A stretch of DNA of 64,000 bases from NCBI GenBank assembly GCA_009731375.1, contig BJOX01000053.1, forward strand, positions 28,291-92,290, in the 5' to 3' direction. A program made the position numbers and the translations under genes. Origin of the DNA: Paulinella micropora (Eukaryota > Cercozoa > Imbricatea > Euglyphida). A model generated the notes under the pieces. The model had not been told where the DNA came from, did no database searches, and saw nothing but the letters and a program-made list of their open reading frames with translations. Shown in pieces: positions 14,589 to 29,440 of the stretch. The stretch's first letter is position 1. The number at the start of each line of letters is the position of its first letter.

Positions 14589-14617
14589 CCTACCTACCTA
14601 CCTACCTACCTATCTAC

Positions 14618-14670
<53 letters not shown>

Positions 14671-14734
14671 CATATGTCTGTCTGTCTGGTTAGTAGTAAA
14701 CAGCAAGTAGTAATTGATAAACAAGTAAGTAAGA

Positions 14735-14766
<32 letters not shown>

Positions 14767-14898
14767 AAGTAAGTAGTAAGCGGTCTGTAGTGTGGTAAGT
14801 AGTAAGTAGTAAGTGATAAGTGATAAGTGACAAAAACACAGTAGTGAATAGTAAGCTGTAAGCAAGCAAAGTAAATAAGTCAGTAGGCAAGTAAGTAA

Positions 14899-14949
<51 letters not shown>

Positions 14950-14962
14950 TTATCTATCTATC
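14429..14962. repeat. ATCT arrays around an AAGT-derived block
   Basis: ATCT/ACCT arrays, then an AAGT-derived block at about 14,690-14,905, then ATCT again. No gene seen. Confidence 0.9.
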
Positions 14963-15066
14963 TTACCCGTGATTGCCATCCCGGACACATGCACAGTACA
15001 CAAATTACTGTTTGATGTGAAACTGCTTTCCTTTGCAAGGACTACATTCCTTTGCGACATCTCATC
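14963..15066 (+). mobile_element. Family B retroelement 3' end, short copy
   Basis: About 100 bp that begins abruptly in an ATCT array at TTACCCGTGATTG and ends with TTTGCGACATCTCATC running into ATCT. It is the last part of the family-B 3' UTR seen in full at 15,657-16,046. Confidence 0.65.
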
Positions 15067-15087
15067 TATCTATCTGTCTATCTATCC

Positions 15088-15145
<58 letters not shown>

Positions 15146-15159
15146 ATATCTATCTATCC

Positions 15160-15201
<42 letters not shown>

Positions 15202-15203
15202 TC

Positions 15204-15265
<62 letters not shown>

Positions 15266-15302
15266 TCATCTATCTATTCATCAGTCTATTCATCAGTCTA
15301 TA

Positions 15303-15337
<35 letters not shown>

Positions 15338-15341
<4 letters not shown>

Positions 15342-15600
15342 ATACTAGACTGTCGAACAGTCTCGAAACTCCATCTGCTTACTGGGCCCTCTGTAATGGA
15401 GGTGGGAGCTCGTTCTGCAAGGGGCGCTTTATGGAACGAGCCCTGGCCCCGCCTGGTACTAGGGAGCTTTGGTATTGCCTGTATCAGTCCCTTCCGTGCA
15501 AACATCACGGCTTAGCTGGGCATCGGGTTAATACTTTACCCACAGACTTCCTGGTTGACGAAATCAGAAGCTCCTTTTTTCTGACATTAGTCGATATTTC

Positions 15601-15604
<4 letters not shown>
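15338..15604 (+). mobile_element. Family A 3' end, 5'-truncated copy
   Basis: Starts in an ATCT array at TTTATACTAGACTGTCG and ends at the family-A terminus followed by ATCT. Over its length it is nearly identical to 10,443-10,705, but its truncation point differs. The ATCT arrays at 15,067-15,337 and 15,605-15,656 flank it. Confidence 0.65.
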
Positions 15605-15656
<52 letters not shown>

Positions 15657-16046
15657 GATTTATCGCTCCTGTGCAGTCAAAAATTGGACCAATCTTCCTC
15701 TAGTCCGTATTGGTGACTGCATTCCATCATAGCCGTCCAGTGTTGCATAGCCCGGGCTAGGTCCCTGCGGGGGTTTAGGCCTCATACAATGTCATCATTG
15801 TAGCTTGCGCAAGCTTACGGTGCTCAAAACACTTGGACTAACGGCTTCCTTTTCTTTCTCTTCTTCCTTATCCTCCCACTCTCCATTCCTAGATTGCCTT
15901 TTTCTTCAACGTCCTTCCTCCTCTTCTTTTTCCAGAACACAGTCTACCCGTGATTCCCATCCCGGACACATGCACAGTACACAAATTATTGTTTGATGTG
16001 AAACTGCGTTCCTTTGCAAGGACTACATTCCTTTGCGACATCTCAT
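15657..16046 (+). mobile_element. Family B non-LTR retrotransposon, truncated 3' copy
   Basis: Starts in an ATCT array within the coding end of the element. The first 24 or so codons (reading YRSCAVKNW, then VRIGDCIPS and a stop) match the C-terminus of the endonuclease frame at 47,522-48,193 on the other strand. The 3' UTR follows, ending TTTGCGACATCTCATC and then ATCT. The sharp 5' truncation and common 3' end indicate target-primed reverse transcription. Confidence 0.75.
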
Positions 16047-16129
16047 CTATCTGCTACCTACCTATCTACCTACCTTTCTTTATGTAGGGGGAAAAGTGGG
16101 GATGATTTACATTTGTGCACATGTCCATA

Positions 16130-16143
16130 TGTATGTATGTATC

Positions 16144-16201
<58 letters not shown>

Positions 16202-16202
16202 C
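16130..16202. repeat. ATGTAT hexanucleotide array
   Basis: A TATATG array of about 70 bp between a unique stretch (16,075-16,130, conserved at 37,825-37,860) and the 146-bp satellite. Confidence 0.85.
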
Positions 16203-17640
16203 CCTTTATAGTCCTGAACGCTAAAATGCAAAAAAATCACATAATTTTCATTTTGATCATTTTTTCAACCCAATACACTTTCTATTCATCAAATATCACG
16301 TCCACACTCCTTTTTTTGACGTCAAACGAGAAGTTCATAGTAATTGCGTTAGGAGTTTGCCCTGAACTCTAAAATGCCAAAAATCACATAATTTTTATTT
16401 GATGATTTTCTAACCCAATACACTTTTTATTCATCAAAGATCACCTTCATATTGCTTTTTTTTAACGTCAAACGAGGAATTCCTAGTAATTGCGTTAGGC
16501 GTTTGTCCTGAACAGGAAAAATGCCAAAAATATGTAATTTTAATTTTGATAATTTTGCAACCCAATACTCTTTCTAGTCATCCGATGTCACGTCCATGCT
16601 TCTTTTTTTGACGTCAAACGAGAAATTTCTAGTAACTGCGTTAGGCGTTTGTCCTGAACAGGAAAATGCCAACATGATATTAAAAAAAAATTAGATAAAT
16701 TTTTAACCCAATACACTTTCTATTTATCAAATATCACCTCCATACGTATTTTTTGACCTCAAACGAGAAATTTCTAGTAATTGCGTTAGACGTTTGTCCT
16801 GAACGCTAAAATGCCAAACATCACATAATTTTCTTTTTGATAAATTTTTCAACCCAATACACTTTCCATTTATAAAAGATCACCTTCAAACGTAAATTTT
16901 TTTTTAATCTCAAACGAGAAATTCCTAGTGATTGCGTTAGGCGTTTGTCCTGAACTCTAAAATGTCAAAAATCACATAATTTTATTTTTGATAATTTTCC
17001 AATCCAATACACTCCTTATTAATCAAATATTACCTTCATAAGTATTTTTTTGACCTCAAACGAGAAGTTCCTAGTATTGCGTTAGGCGTTTGTCCTGGAC
17101 GCTAAAATGCCAAAAATCACATAATTTTACTTTTGATAATTTTCCAACCCAATACCCTATCTATTTATCAAATATCACCTTCATACGTATTTTTTTGACG
17201 TCAAACGAAAAATTCCTAGGAATTGCGTTAGGCGTTTGTCCTGAACGCTCAAATGCAAAAAATAACGTAATTTTCTTTTTTGATAATTTTTTCACCCAAT
17301 ACGCGTTCTCTTCATCAAATATCGCCTTCATATGTATTTTTTTTAACGTCAAACGAGAAATTCCTAGTAATTGCGTTAGGCGTTTGTCCTGAATGCTAAA
17401 ATGCAAAAAATCACATAATTTTAATTTTGATCATTTTTCCAACCAATAATCATTCTCATAATCAAATATCACCTTCATAAATGTATTTTTTTGACGTCAA
17501 ACGAGAAATTCCTAGTAATTGCGTTAGGCGTTTGTCCTGAACGCTAAAACGCAAAAAATCACACAACCAATACTCATTCTCATCATCAAATATCACCTTC
17601 ATATGTATATTTTTTGACGTTAAACGAGAAATTCCTCTCC
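16203..17640. repeat. 146-bp intronic satellite, about 9 units (copy 1)
   Basis: AT-rich tandem repeat in the intron between exons 2 and 3. The core TTGCGTTAGGCGTTTGTCCTG occurs at about 16,346, 16,492, 16,638, 16,783, 16,934, 17,079, 17,225, 17,373 and 17,521, a period near 146 bp. Each unit also has a CAAACGAGAAATTCCTAG stretch preceded by TGACGTCA or a variant. The matching array in the second copy is at 38,075-39,420. Open frames here are short and are not genes. Confidence 0.9.
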
Positions 17641-17683
17641 CTCCCCCCCGCACGTCGCACCTGGTCTGGTTTGCTGTGTATAG

Positions 17684-17782
17684 AAAGGCATCACGGCGCT
17701 GCACATGGCCGGATGGAATGGGTACACTGAGATGGCTCAGGCGCTGCTGGCGGCCGGCGCCAACCCCGAGGCCAAAGACAAC
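17684..17782 (+). pseudogene. Ankyrin exon 3, copy 1, splice donor lost
   Basis: Encodes one ankyrin repeat (GITALHMAGWNGYTEM, then LLAAGANPEAKDN) after a TATAG acceptor. In copy 2 the repeat ends AACGCA|GTAAGC. Here a small deletion gives AACTTAGCAGG, and no GT donor remains. Reading on meets a stop at 17,822-17,824. The exon therefore cannot be spliced in the normal way. Because its neighbours are phase 0 it could be skipped without a frameshift, so copy 1 may be silent or may make a shorter protein. Confidence 0.6.
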
Positions 17783-17879
17783 TTAGCAGGAGGGAGAGGG
17801 GAAAGAGGGGAAGATGAGAGGTAGAGAGAGAGAGAAAGAGAGAGTGAGCCAGAGCATGCCATGCGCATACCCGGGAAAG

Positions 17880-18110
17880 CTGTGGGAAGAACTGACAGTT
17901 TGTGGCCACCAGGAGGAGTTGGGAGCTGATACTTGCAGGGCGTCAAGCCCCAGACTCGTCCTCGACGCTGAGGTGGTTTTTTTTTTCCCGCAATTTAAGC
18001 AAATATTTGCGTTAGGGGAGTGTCCTGACCGCCGAAATTCCTCGGGTTTCGGCAAGAGTCGCAACATGACTCGTTTGAGGCAACTAGAGAGAGTTAGAAG
18101 GTGACAGTTG
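17880..18110 (+). repeat. Dispersed TTTGCGTTAGG repeat, copy downstream of exon 3
   Basis: About 200 bp shared with 40,225-40,420 and, inverted, with 30,055-30,600, 31,155-31,505 and 39,535-39,700. It carries the core AATATTTGCGTTAGGGGAG and a GTCCTGA motif. The core matches that of the 146-bp satellite. A frame reading QEELGA...SPRL...FALGECP stays open in most copies. Confidence 0.65.
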
Positions 18111-18139
18111 GCCAACACAGAGCTTGCTGGATGGAAAAT

Positions 18140-19560
<1,421 letters not shown>

Positions 19561-19563
19561 CAG

Positions 19564-19641
19564 GACGGCCTAACTTCCCTCCACCTAGCGCGTGAAAACA
19601 ACAAGCCGGTCACGGCCAAGCTGCTGGAGGAGGCGGCCAAG
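19564..19641 (+). CDS. Ankyrin-repeat protein, copy 1 exon 4
   Basis: A 78-bp exon of 26 codons encoding the last, shorter ankyrin repeat (DGLTSLHLARENNKP) and the start of a charged segment (KLLEEAAK). Acceptor CTCAG at 19,563. The donor is probably AAG|GTCACT. The same junction is kept in copy 2 (42,984-43,061). If the donor is not used the frame runs ten codons to a TAG at about 19,670, which would give an alternative C-terminus in copy 1 only. Confidence 0.7.
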
Positions 19642-19706
19642 GTCACTGCTGCCTGCGCTGCCCTCACATAGCGATAGAACACGTGTCGGTCACAATTTAC
19701 GCATAT

Positions 19707-19710
19707 TGAT

Positions 19711-19771
<61 letters not shown>

Positions 19772-20075
19772 GTATGTATGTATGTATGTATGTTTGTATG
19801 CATGTATGTAATGTATGTTGTATGTATGCATGCATATTGTGCGTTGTACATTGTACGTATGTATGTATGTATGTATGTATGTATGTATGTATGTATGTAT
19901 GTATGTATGCACGTACGTATGTATACATATGTATGTGTATATACATAGATACACACATATGCATGCTCATGCATGTGTATATAAGAATACTATATTCATA
20001 CATGCACACATGCACCCACCCACCCACCCACCCACCCACACACACACACACTCACACACACGCACACCCCAGCTT
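19707..20075. repeat. GA, ATGT and CA arrays in ankyrin intron 4
   Basis: A (GA)n tract at about 19,707-19,767 is followed by ATGT repeats and CCCA/CA repeats. The same order of GA then ATGT is seen after exon 4 of copy 2 (43,160-43,330). Confidence 0.85.
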
Positions 20076-20246
20076 GCCAATGCGCAAAAAGGATGGTATG
20101 TCTAGAAGTTACGCTGCAGGTGACCTGTGCCGTGCTCCCACTCATGGCAGCAACACAGTGCCTTGTGCTGTCTGCTGCTGCTGCTGCTGCTGGGCGCGCC
20201 AGAGCGATGGGTGCTGAGCTGCCTGCTGGCCTGTGCGTGTGCGCAG

Positions 20247-20294
20247 CTGACTCCCGAGCAGCGACGCGAAAAAGCAGAGTGGAAGAAGATCGAG
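20247..20294 (+). CDS. Ankyrin-repeat protein, copy 1 exon 5
   Basis: A 48-bp exon (16 codons) in a charged segment reading LTPEQRREKAEWKKIE. Acceptor GCGCAG, donor GAG|GTAGGT, phase 0. The preceding unique block, with CTGCTG repeats and GGGCGCGCCAGAGCG, is strongly conserved before exon 5 of copy 2. The segment is outside the ankyrin domain and is likely helical. Confidence 0.65.
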
Positions 20295-21215
<921 letters not shown>

Positions 21216-21353
21216 CGTGTTAGGGCGGAGAGGAGAGGGGAGGGGCGTGCTGCGGCCTGGTCGGGGGAGTGGGAGGCAGTGCGGCCGCATGCGCGCGTGG
21301 CTTCTTCAGCTGCTGCCCAACGCTGCCTGTGTGCGTGTGCGTGTGCTGGGCAG

Positions 21354-21381
21354 GCGGCAGTCAAGAAGGCAGAGGAAGAAG
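21354..21381 (+). pseudogene. Ankyrin gene exon 6, copy 1, phase-breaking deletion
   Basis: After a GGGCAG acceptor the exon reads AAVKKAEEE and reaches GTAAAT after 28 bp. The copy-2 exon reads AETKKADEEAKK over 36 bp before GTAAGG. The 8-bp difference changes the exon from phase 0 to phase 1, so splicing to any phase-0 exon would shift the frame. Together with the lost exon-3 donor this suggests copy 1 is decaying or is used only for its first exons. Confidence 0.5.
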
Positions 21382-21384
21382 GTA

Positions 21385-21860
21385 AATACATACACACATA
21401 CATACATACATACATACATACATACATACATACATACATACATACATACATACATACATACGTACATACATTCATACATTCATTCATTCATTTATACATA
21501 CATACATACATACATATATACATAAATACATACATACATCATGCATGCATACATGCATGTATGCATACATAAATACATACGTACGTACGTACGTACGTAA
21601 TACATATACATACATACATACATACATACAGACAGACAGACAGAAGGATCAATATCTTCAATAAGACCGCACACATACACACACACACTCACACACTCGC
21701 CATGAAATATATACATACATACACACATACATACATACATACATACAAGCACATACATACATATACATACATACATACATACATACATGCATACATACAT
21801 ACATACATACGTACATACGTACATACATACATGCATACATGCATACATGTGCGTATGTGT
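21385..21860. repeat. TACA arrays
   Basis: TACA/TACG arrays with short GACA and CA interruptions. No gene seen. Confidence 0.9.
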
Positions 21861-22587
21861 GTGTATGTATGTATGTATGTATGTATGTATGTATGTATGT
21901 ATGTGTGTATGTATGTATCTATGTATGTATGTATGTATTTATGTATGTATGTATGTATGCATGTATGTATGTAATGTAATGTTATGTAAGGTGTGGTGTG
22001 TACTATGTGCCGACCTGATAAAATCACTTGCTCCTTTTGTATGCATGTATGTAAGTAAGTAAGTAAGTATGTATGTATGTATGTATGTATGTATGTATGT
22101 CATATATGTAATATAATGTAAGGCGTGGTGTGTACTATGTGTCGACCTGATTGAAGCACTTGTTCCTTTTGTATGCATACATGTATGTATGTATGTATGC
22201 ATGCATGTATGTATGTATGTATGTATGTATGTATGTATGTATGTATGCATGTATGTGTGTATGTATGTATGTGATGTATGTGATGTATGTCATGTATGTA
22301 ATGTGATGCATGTCATGTATGTAATGTGATGTAAGTCTTCTTGTGTATGCATGTACGTACGTATGTATGTATGTATGTATGTATGTATGTATGTATGTAT
22401 GTATGTATGTGTGTATTATGTATGTATGTATGTATGCATGTATGTATGTATGTATGTCATATATGTCATGTGATGTAAGGTGTGGTGTGTACTATGTGTC
22501 GACCTGATTGAACCACTTGCTCCTTTTGTATGCATGTAAGTAAGTAAGTAAGTAAGTATGTATGTATGTATGTATGTACGTACGTAC

Positions 22588-22618
<31 letters not shown>

Positions 22619-22730
22619 TGTATCGTATGTATGTATGTATGTATGTATGTATGTATGTATGTATGTATGTATGCATGTATGTATGTATGTATGTATGTAT
22701 GTATGTATGTATGTATGTTATGTATGTATG

Positions 22731-22761
<31 letters not shown>

Positions 22762-24073
22762 TGTATGTATGTATGTATGTATGTATGTATGTATGTTATG
22801 TATGTATGTATGTATGTATGTATGTATGCATGCATGTATGTATGTATGTATTTAATGTATGTATGTATGTATGTATGTTATGTATACTATGTATGTATGT
22901 TATGTATACTATGTATGTATGTATGTATGTATGTATGTATGTATGTATGTGTGTATGTATGTGTGTATGTGTGTATGTATGTGTGTATGTATGTATGTAT
23001 GTATGTATGTATGTATGTATGCATGCATGCATGTATGTATGTATGTATGTATGTGATGTGATGTATGTGATGTATATGATGTATGTGATGTATGTCATGT
23101 ATGTCATGTGATGTAAGGCGTGGTGTGTACTATGTGCCGACCTGATTAAACCACTTGCTTCTTGTGTATGCATGTATGTATGTAAGTATGTATGTATGTA
23201 TGTGTGTATGTATGTACGTACGTACATGTGTATGTATGTATGTATGTATGTATGTGTGTGTGTGTGTTATGTAATATATGTAATAAAATGTAAGGCGTGG
23301 TGTGTACTATGTGCTACCTAATCGAAACACTTGCTCCTTTTGTATGTATGTGTGTATGTATGTATGTATGTATGTATGTATGTATGTATGTATACGTATG
23401 TTATGTATGTATGTATGTAATGTATGTAATGTAAGGCGTGGTGTAGACTATGTATCGACCTGATTCAACCACTTGCTCCTTTTGAATGCGTGTGTGTAAG
23501 TAAGTGAGTGTGTATGTATGTATGTATGTATGTATGTGATGTGACGTGATGGGATGGGATGTGATGTGACGTGACGTGATGTGATGAGATGTGATGTGAT
23601 GTGATGTGATGTGATGTGATGCTATGTCAGGCGTGGTGTGTACTACGTGTCGACCTGATTGAATCACTTGCTCCTTTTATATGCATGTGTGTCAGTAAGT
23701 ATGTATCTAATATATGTATGCATGTATGTATGTATGTATGTATATTTCGCGTGGTGTGTACGATGTGTCGACCTGGTTCAACCAATTGATATACTTGTAT
23801 GCATGCATGTATGTATGAATGAATATTTGCCATGCGATGTAAGTATGTAAGTATGTAAGTATGCATCTATGTATGTATGTATGTATGTATAGTACCTTAG
23901 GTTATGTTATGTTATGTTATGTTATGTTATGTTATGGTATGTTATGGTATGTTATGTAAGGCGTGGTGTGTACTATGTGTCAACGTTGTTGCAAGGCTTA
24001 AGCTTGATCTTTTTTACTATGCGTGTATGCATGTATGCATGCATGTATACATGTACGTATGTATGTATACATG

Positions 24074-24107
<34 letters not shown>

Positions 24108-24119
24108 TGTATCTATGTG

Positions 24120-24153
<34 letters not shown>

Positions 24154-26344
24154 TGTATGTATCTATGTATGTATGTATGTATGTATGTATGTATGTATGT
24201 ATGTATGCATGTATGTATGTCTGTAGGTAGGGCGTGGTGTGTACTCTGTGTCGACCTGATTGAACGACATTGATCCTTTTGAATGTATGTATGTATGTAT
24301 GTATGTATGTGTGTATGTATGCATGCATGTATGTATGCATGCATACATGTATGTATGTATGTATGTATGTATGTATGTATGTATATGTGTGTGTATGTAT
24401 GTGTATGAATGAATGTATGCATGTATGTTTTATGCATTATGTAAGGCGTTTTGTGTACTATGTGTCGACCTTTAAGTTATGCAAATAGTTGATCCTTTTG
24501 TATGTATGTATGTATGTATGTATGTATGTATGTATGTATGTATTGCATGGTGTGTGTGTGTGTGTGTGTTTGTGTGTGTCGGTCTTATTGAAAGATGTTG
24601 ATCCTTCTGTCTGTCTGTCTGTCTGTCTGTATATATGTATGTATGTATGTATGCATACACACATACATACATACATACATACATTCATACGTACACATCT
24701 GCATACAAAAGGAGCAACAGGTCGGCACATAGTACACACCACGCCTTACATCACGTACAACATACACCATATACATATATACATGCATACATACATACAT
24801 ACATACAGATATACTCACTCACATACATACTTACGTACTTACTTTTAATTTATCCATCCATCCATACATGCATACATACATACATACACGATAAACCGCA
24901 GAATGACATACTTTACTCACTTACTCACTTACTCACTTACTCACATACACACATACATACATACATACATACATACATACATACATACATACGTACGTAC
25001 GTACGTACGTACGTACGTACATACGTACAGGATAAATTTATTGCAGAATGATATACTTACTTACTCACTTACTCACTGACTCACTCACATACATACATAC
25101 ATACGTACGTACGTACGTACAAACATACATAAAATATTACATACATACATACATACATACAGACAGACAGACAGACAGGAAGAGACCAAGCGGAAAGGGA
25201 AATACATACATACATACATAAATACATACAAAAGGATCAATATCGTTCAACAAGACCATGCAATACATAAGTACATTCATACATACATGCAACAAGCCAC
25301 ATGGGGAAACAACACCACCTATCCTTCTATCCATAACATACGTACATACATACATACATGCATGCATACGTACATACATACATACATACATACATGACAC
25401 GCATGGATTCGTTTCACACTCAAGGGTTAGAGGAAGCAACTCTTGCATTCAGTCAACACGACTAACATTACATTACATCACATCACATTACATCACATAT
25501 CACATTACATTACATTACATCACATTAAATTACACTACATTACTTACATATATACATACATACATACATACATACATACATTCATACATAAAGAAGAAGC
25601 AACTCTTTACATCAGGTTAAGTCGCCATTACATTACATTACACTACATACATACATGCATACATACATACATACATGCACGTATACATACATACATACAT
25701 ACGTACATACATACACACATACAACATACGTAACATAACATGACATAACATGACATAACATAACATAACATAACATAACATAACATAACATATATAGCAT
25801 AAGACCATACATACATACATACATACATACATGTATGTCTACATACATGCATACATTCCTGCATACAAAAGGAGCAACAGGTCGAAACATAGTCCACACC
25901 ACGCCTTACATCACATCATGCACAACATACACCATATACATACATACATACATACATATATACATACATGCATACATACATTCATATACTCACTCACATA
26001 CATACTTACCTATAATTTATCCATCCATCCATCCATCCATCCATCTATCCATCCATCTATCCATCCATCCATTCATCCATTCATCCATCCATACATCCAT
26101 CCATCCATCCATACATACATACATACATACATACATACATACATGATAAATTTATTGCAGAATGACATACTTTACTCACTTACTCACTTACTCACTTACT
26201 TAGTTACACACTCACATACATACATACATACATACACACATACATAACATAACATAACATAACATAACATAACATAACATAGCATAACATAACATAACAT
26301 ACCAGAACAGAACAGAACAGAACAGAACAGAACAGAACAGAACG

Positions 26345-26377
<33 letters not shown>

Positions 26378-27230
26378 GCATACATACATACATCCATACA
26401 TACATACATACATACATACATGCATACATACATACATAACTTATTTACTTTTAGATTATTATATACATATACATATACATATATACATCTCAATTGAAGT
26501 TAGGGTTAGGGTTAGGGTTACATAAATACATACATACATACATGCATACATACATACATACACTTATTTACTTTTAGAATATTGTATACATATACATATA
26601 CATATATACATCTCGACTTAGCCCTCCATACATACATGTATACATACATACGTGTCGACCTGCTTAAACCACTTGCTCCTTTTGTGTGTACGTACGTACG
26701 TGCGTACGTACGTACAGACGTATGTACGTATGTATGTATGTATGTATGTATGCATGTATGTATGTATGTGTATGTATGTATGTATGTATGTATGCATTTT
26801 GTATGTATGTAAAAATTGTAATGTATGTTATGTGATGCAAGGCGTGGTGTGTACTACGTGTCGACCTGATTGAACCACTTGCTCCTTTTGTATGCATGTA
26901 TGTATGTATGTATGTATGTACGTATGTATGTATGCATGTATGTAATAGCATGTATGTATGTATGTATGTAATATTGTATTTATGTATATAGTACACACCA
27001 CGCCCTACATAATATAACATACATTATGCATTACATACATGCACACATGCATACAAAAGCAGCAAGTGGTTCAATCAGGTCCACACGTACACACCACGCC
27101 TTACGTTACATAACATACATTACATAACATACATACATGCATACATACACATACATGCATACATACATCATACATACGTACATACATACATACATAAATA
27201 CATACATACATACATACATATATACATACA
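21861..27230. repeat. ATGT/TACA arrays with 54-bp conserved cores (HOR3)
   Basis: ATGT arrays to about 24,650, TACA to about 26,450, then short ATGT and TACA blocks. Embedded about every 120-400 bp is a core close to GGCGTGGTGTGTACTATGTG followed by TCGACCTGATTGAACCAC and CTCCTTTTGTATG. Plus-strand copies lie near 21,990, 22,120, 22,480, 23,110, 23,295, 23,435, 23,630, 23,745, 23,955, 24,230, 24,445, 26,655 and 26,840. Inverted ones lie near 24,705, 25,865, 26,990 and 27,055. Also present are AACAT and AGAAC pentamers (26,242-26,342) and a second motif, TTATTGCAGAATGA (25,030 and 26,150). No gene seen. Confidence 0.85.
26501..26520 (+). repeat. Short interstitial TTAGGG array
   Basis: Three GTTAGG units in a row within TACA sequence. 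The unit equals the common eukaryotic telomere repeat, but the array is too short to be a telomere. Confidence 0.6.
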
Positions 27231-27233
27231 TAC

Positions 27234-27299
27234 ATACACATGTAGACAACATATATACATGAATCGAATAGACGTTTATACACAACATGTAAGGCATAC
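27234..27299 (+). promoter_or_regulatory. Conserved 66-bp block, second copy
   Basis: Near-identical to 9,301-9,366. In this copy exon 1 does not follow: TACA, CT, TA and CATC arrays fill 27,300-27,780 instead. If the block is a promoter it now has no start exon behind it. Confidence 0.3.
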
Positions 27300-27416
27300 A
27301 TACATACATACATACATACATGTACATATACATATACATATACATACATACACACATACACACACACATACATACATACATACATACATACATACATACA
27401 TACATACATACAAACC

Positions 27417-27455
<39 letters not shown>

Positions 27456-27707
27456 CATATATATAATATATATATACATGTATACATACATACATACATA
27501 CATACATCCATCCATCCATCTAACCATCCATCCATCCATCCATCCATCCATCCATCTATCTATCTATCTATCTATCTATCTACCTATCTGCCTATCTCCC
27601 TATCTATCTATCTCTCATGTATCCATCCACCTATCCATCTATCTAGCTATCCATCCATTCGTCCATTCATCCATCCATCCATCTATCTATCTATCTATCT
27701 ATCTATC

Positions 27708-27756
<49 letters not shown>

Positions 27757-27976
27757 ATCTATCTAGATTCTATCTATCTACCTCATGCCTTTTCTCGTGT
27801 CTCTTGTACCTGGCTTCTTTTGTTTTTCTTGTTTGCGTTGCGATGCTCGCTCTCCCCACCGTCACACGGGCCGATGCATACACATGTACACATACACACA
27901 GAAGCAGACACAGCCGCTCCTTGCTCTGGCGTGGCCTACTGTGCGCACGTCTCCTTGTCTTGTCTGCCTTGTCTAG

Positions 27977-28075
27977 TACAACTCCACGGCCCTGATCCAG
28001 ACCGCGTCCGACGGTCGCACTGACATCTTACAGGCGCTCCTGGCCGCAGGCGCCAACGTCAACGCCGCAGACGAG
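27977..28075 (+). CDS. Ankyrin-repeat protein, copy 2 exon 2
   Basis: One 33-residue ankyrin repeat ([14 protein letters not shown], then [13 protein letters not shown]). Acceptor GTCTAG, donor GAG|GTAAAC, phase 0 at both ends. About 190 bp upstream and 110 bp downstream match copy 1 closely. No exon 1 is present upstream in this copy, so it must be joined to exon 1 at 9.6 kb, or to an unseen start. Confidence 0.75.
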
Positions 28076-28183
28076 GTAAACAGTGGGGCGGACAGTTGCA
28101 TACTCTGTGTGCACTTATATGTATTCACATATGTATATTTGAATATATACGTACTTGTATGTGCACTTATATGTAGATGCATA

Positions 28184-28185
28184 TG

Positions 28186-28254
<69 letters not shown>

Positions 28255-28259
28255 TATAT
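28184..28259. repeat. AAT array
   Basis: A pure AAT array with a short TA tail, directly abutting the 3' end of the minus-strand element at 28,260. Confidence 0.95.
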
Positions 28260-28785
28260 ATATATTGATCTGTCATGGCTGAGCCCGAGGGCCATGCGCC
28301 TCCATCCCTCGACCCAACAGGGACTACAGTGAGTATGTTGGGGAGGGAAGAGTGACTCTAACCATCCTGCATAGAAGGCCCCAAAAGGAAGTCCCTACTA
28401 CCCGCACAGTGTCGGGTACCTTGCAGGAAATCAACTACAAATGATTGATCTTCCCCGCGTGAGAGCTCCACGAGACTGGGTAGGTCCCGCATGGAGGTAC
28501 TCACAGGGGTAGCAGACATTTCATGCGGTCTGCCAGCGCATGAGGACGTTTTGTGGTAAGTATCTGGGACGCCTCGAAACCCGTCACCACCCCTAGATCG
28601 CGGAATGTAAATACCCCTTTGATCCCACGTGGTGTATGTCTTATAAAAAACAACACAACGACATGGCCTCGGAACCAACACAACAACATAGCCTCGGAGC
28701 CAACACAACGACATAGCCTCGAAACCAGTGGGAAGAGGCCCAACCACCTCCTCTTCCCGTGGGGTGCCATACTGTGCACCCCTCC

Positions 28786-28786
<1 letters not shown>
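28260..28786 (-). mobile_element. Longer retroelement sharing the SINE 3' end, in AAT array
   Basis: About 525 bp of unique sequence flanked on both sides by AAT arrays. Read on the minus strand its 3' end (GATGGAGGCGCATG and a GGCT..GCCATGACA stretch) resembles the 3' end of the tRNA-derived SINE at 51,519. Inside, near 28,655-28,730, is a 24-bp unit repeated three times (GACATAGCCTCG). Likely a LINE 3' region or larger SINE; no protein domain is recognised. Confidence 0.5.
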
Positions 28787-28842
<56 letters not shown>

Positions 28843-28883
28843 TCATTATTATTATTATTATTATTATTATTTTTTAAATAATA

Positions 28884-29134
28884 ATCACAATAATAATAGT
28901 GCTTCTCTGTCAATGGCTGATGCATTTCTGCACATGCGCCTCCATCGTCTCACCCGTGAGGGGAGTACGAAGAATTGACGATAAGCTCTAATGACACCCC
29001 CGCAAGGGCAGTTCCAACACTTCCAGACGGACCGGTATGTTCAATGAAAATACTGGTGGCACCGACGGGAATCGAACTGGCGACAGGGCCCAGATGGTAG
29101 AACTTGACCACTGGGCTATCACGGTGTCCAACAC

Positions 29135-29141
<7 letters not shown>
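28884..29141 (-). mobile_element. tRNA-derived SINE, minus-strand copy
   Basis: Reverse complement of the element at 51,519-51,785. On the minus strand it starts with a tRNA-like head carrying an A-box-like TAGCCCAGTGG and a B-box-like AGTTCGATTCC, then a body of about 180 bp, and ends in a (TTA)n tail. AAT arrays lie on both sides (28,787-28,883 and 29,132-29,260). Confidence 0.7.
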
Positions 29142-29185
<44 letters not shown>

Positions 29186-29198
29186 CATGATGATGATG

Positions 29199-29259
<61 letters not shown>

Positions 29260-29299
29260 GGGGTTGCGCCAACACTGAAAGGATGGTTTGCGGTGCGCT

Positions 29300-29352
29300 T
29301 CGCGCACCTCCCCCCCCCCCCCCCCCCCCCCCCCCGGGGGGCCCCGGGGGTG

Positions 29353-29387
<35 letters not shown>

Positions 29388-29440
29388 GCTGGGGTTCCCG
29401 GGAGGAGGGCCCCCCGGACCCCCCCCTTTCCCGTCGGCAG
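29300..29440. repeat. Poly-C/poly-G tracts
   Basis: Runs of over 20 C separated by short G runs. Frames read as poly-Pro or poly-Gly and are not credible. The tract may be an assembly compromise. Confidence 0.8.

Noticed and set aside
26501-26520. A chromosome end at 26.5 kb
   Set aside because: Only three units, with normal repeat DNA and genes continuing on both sides.
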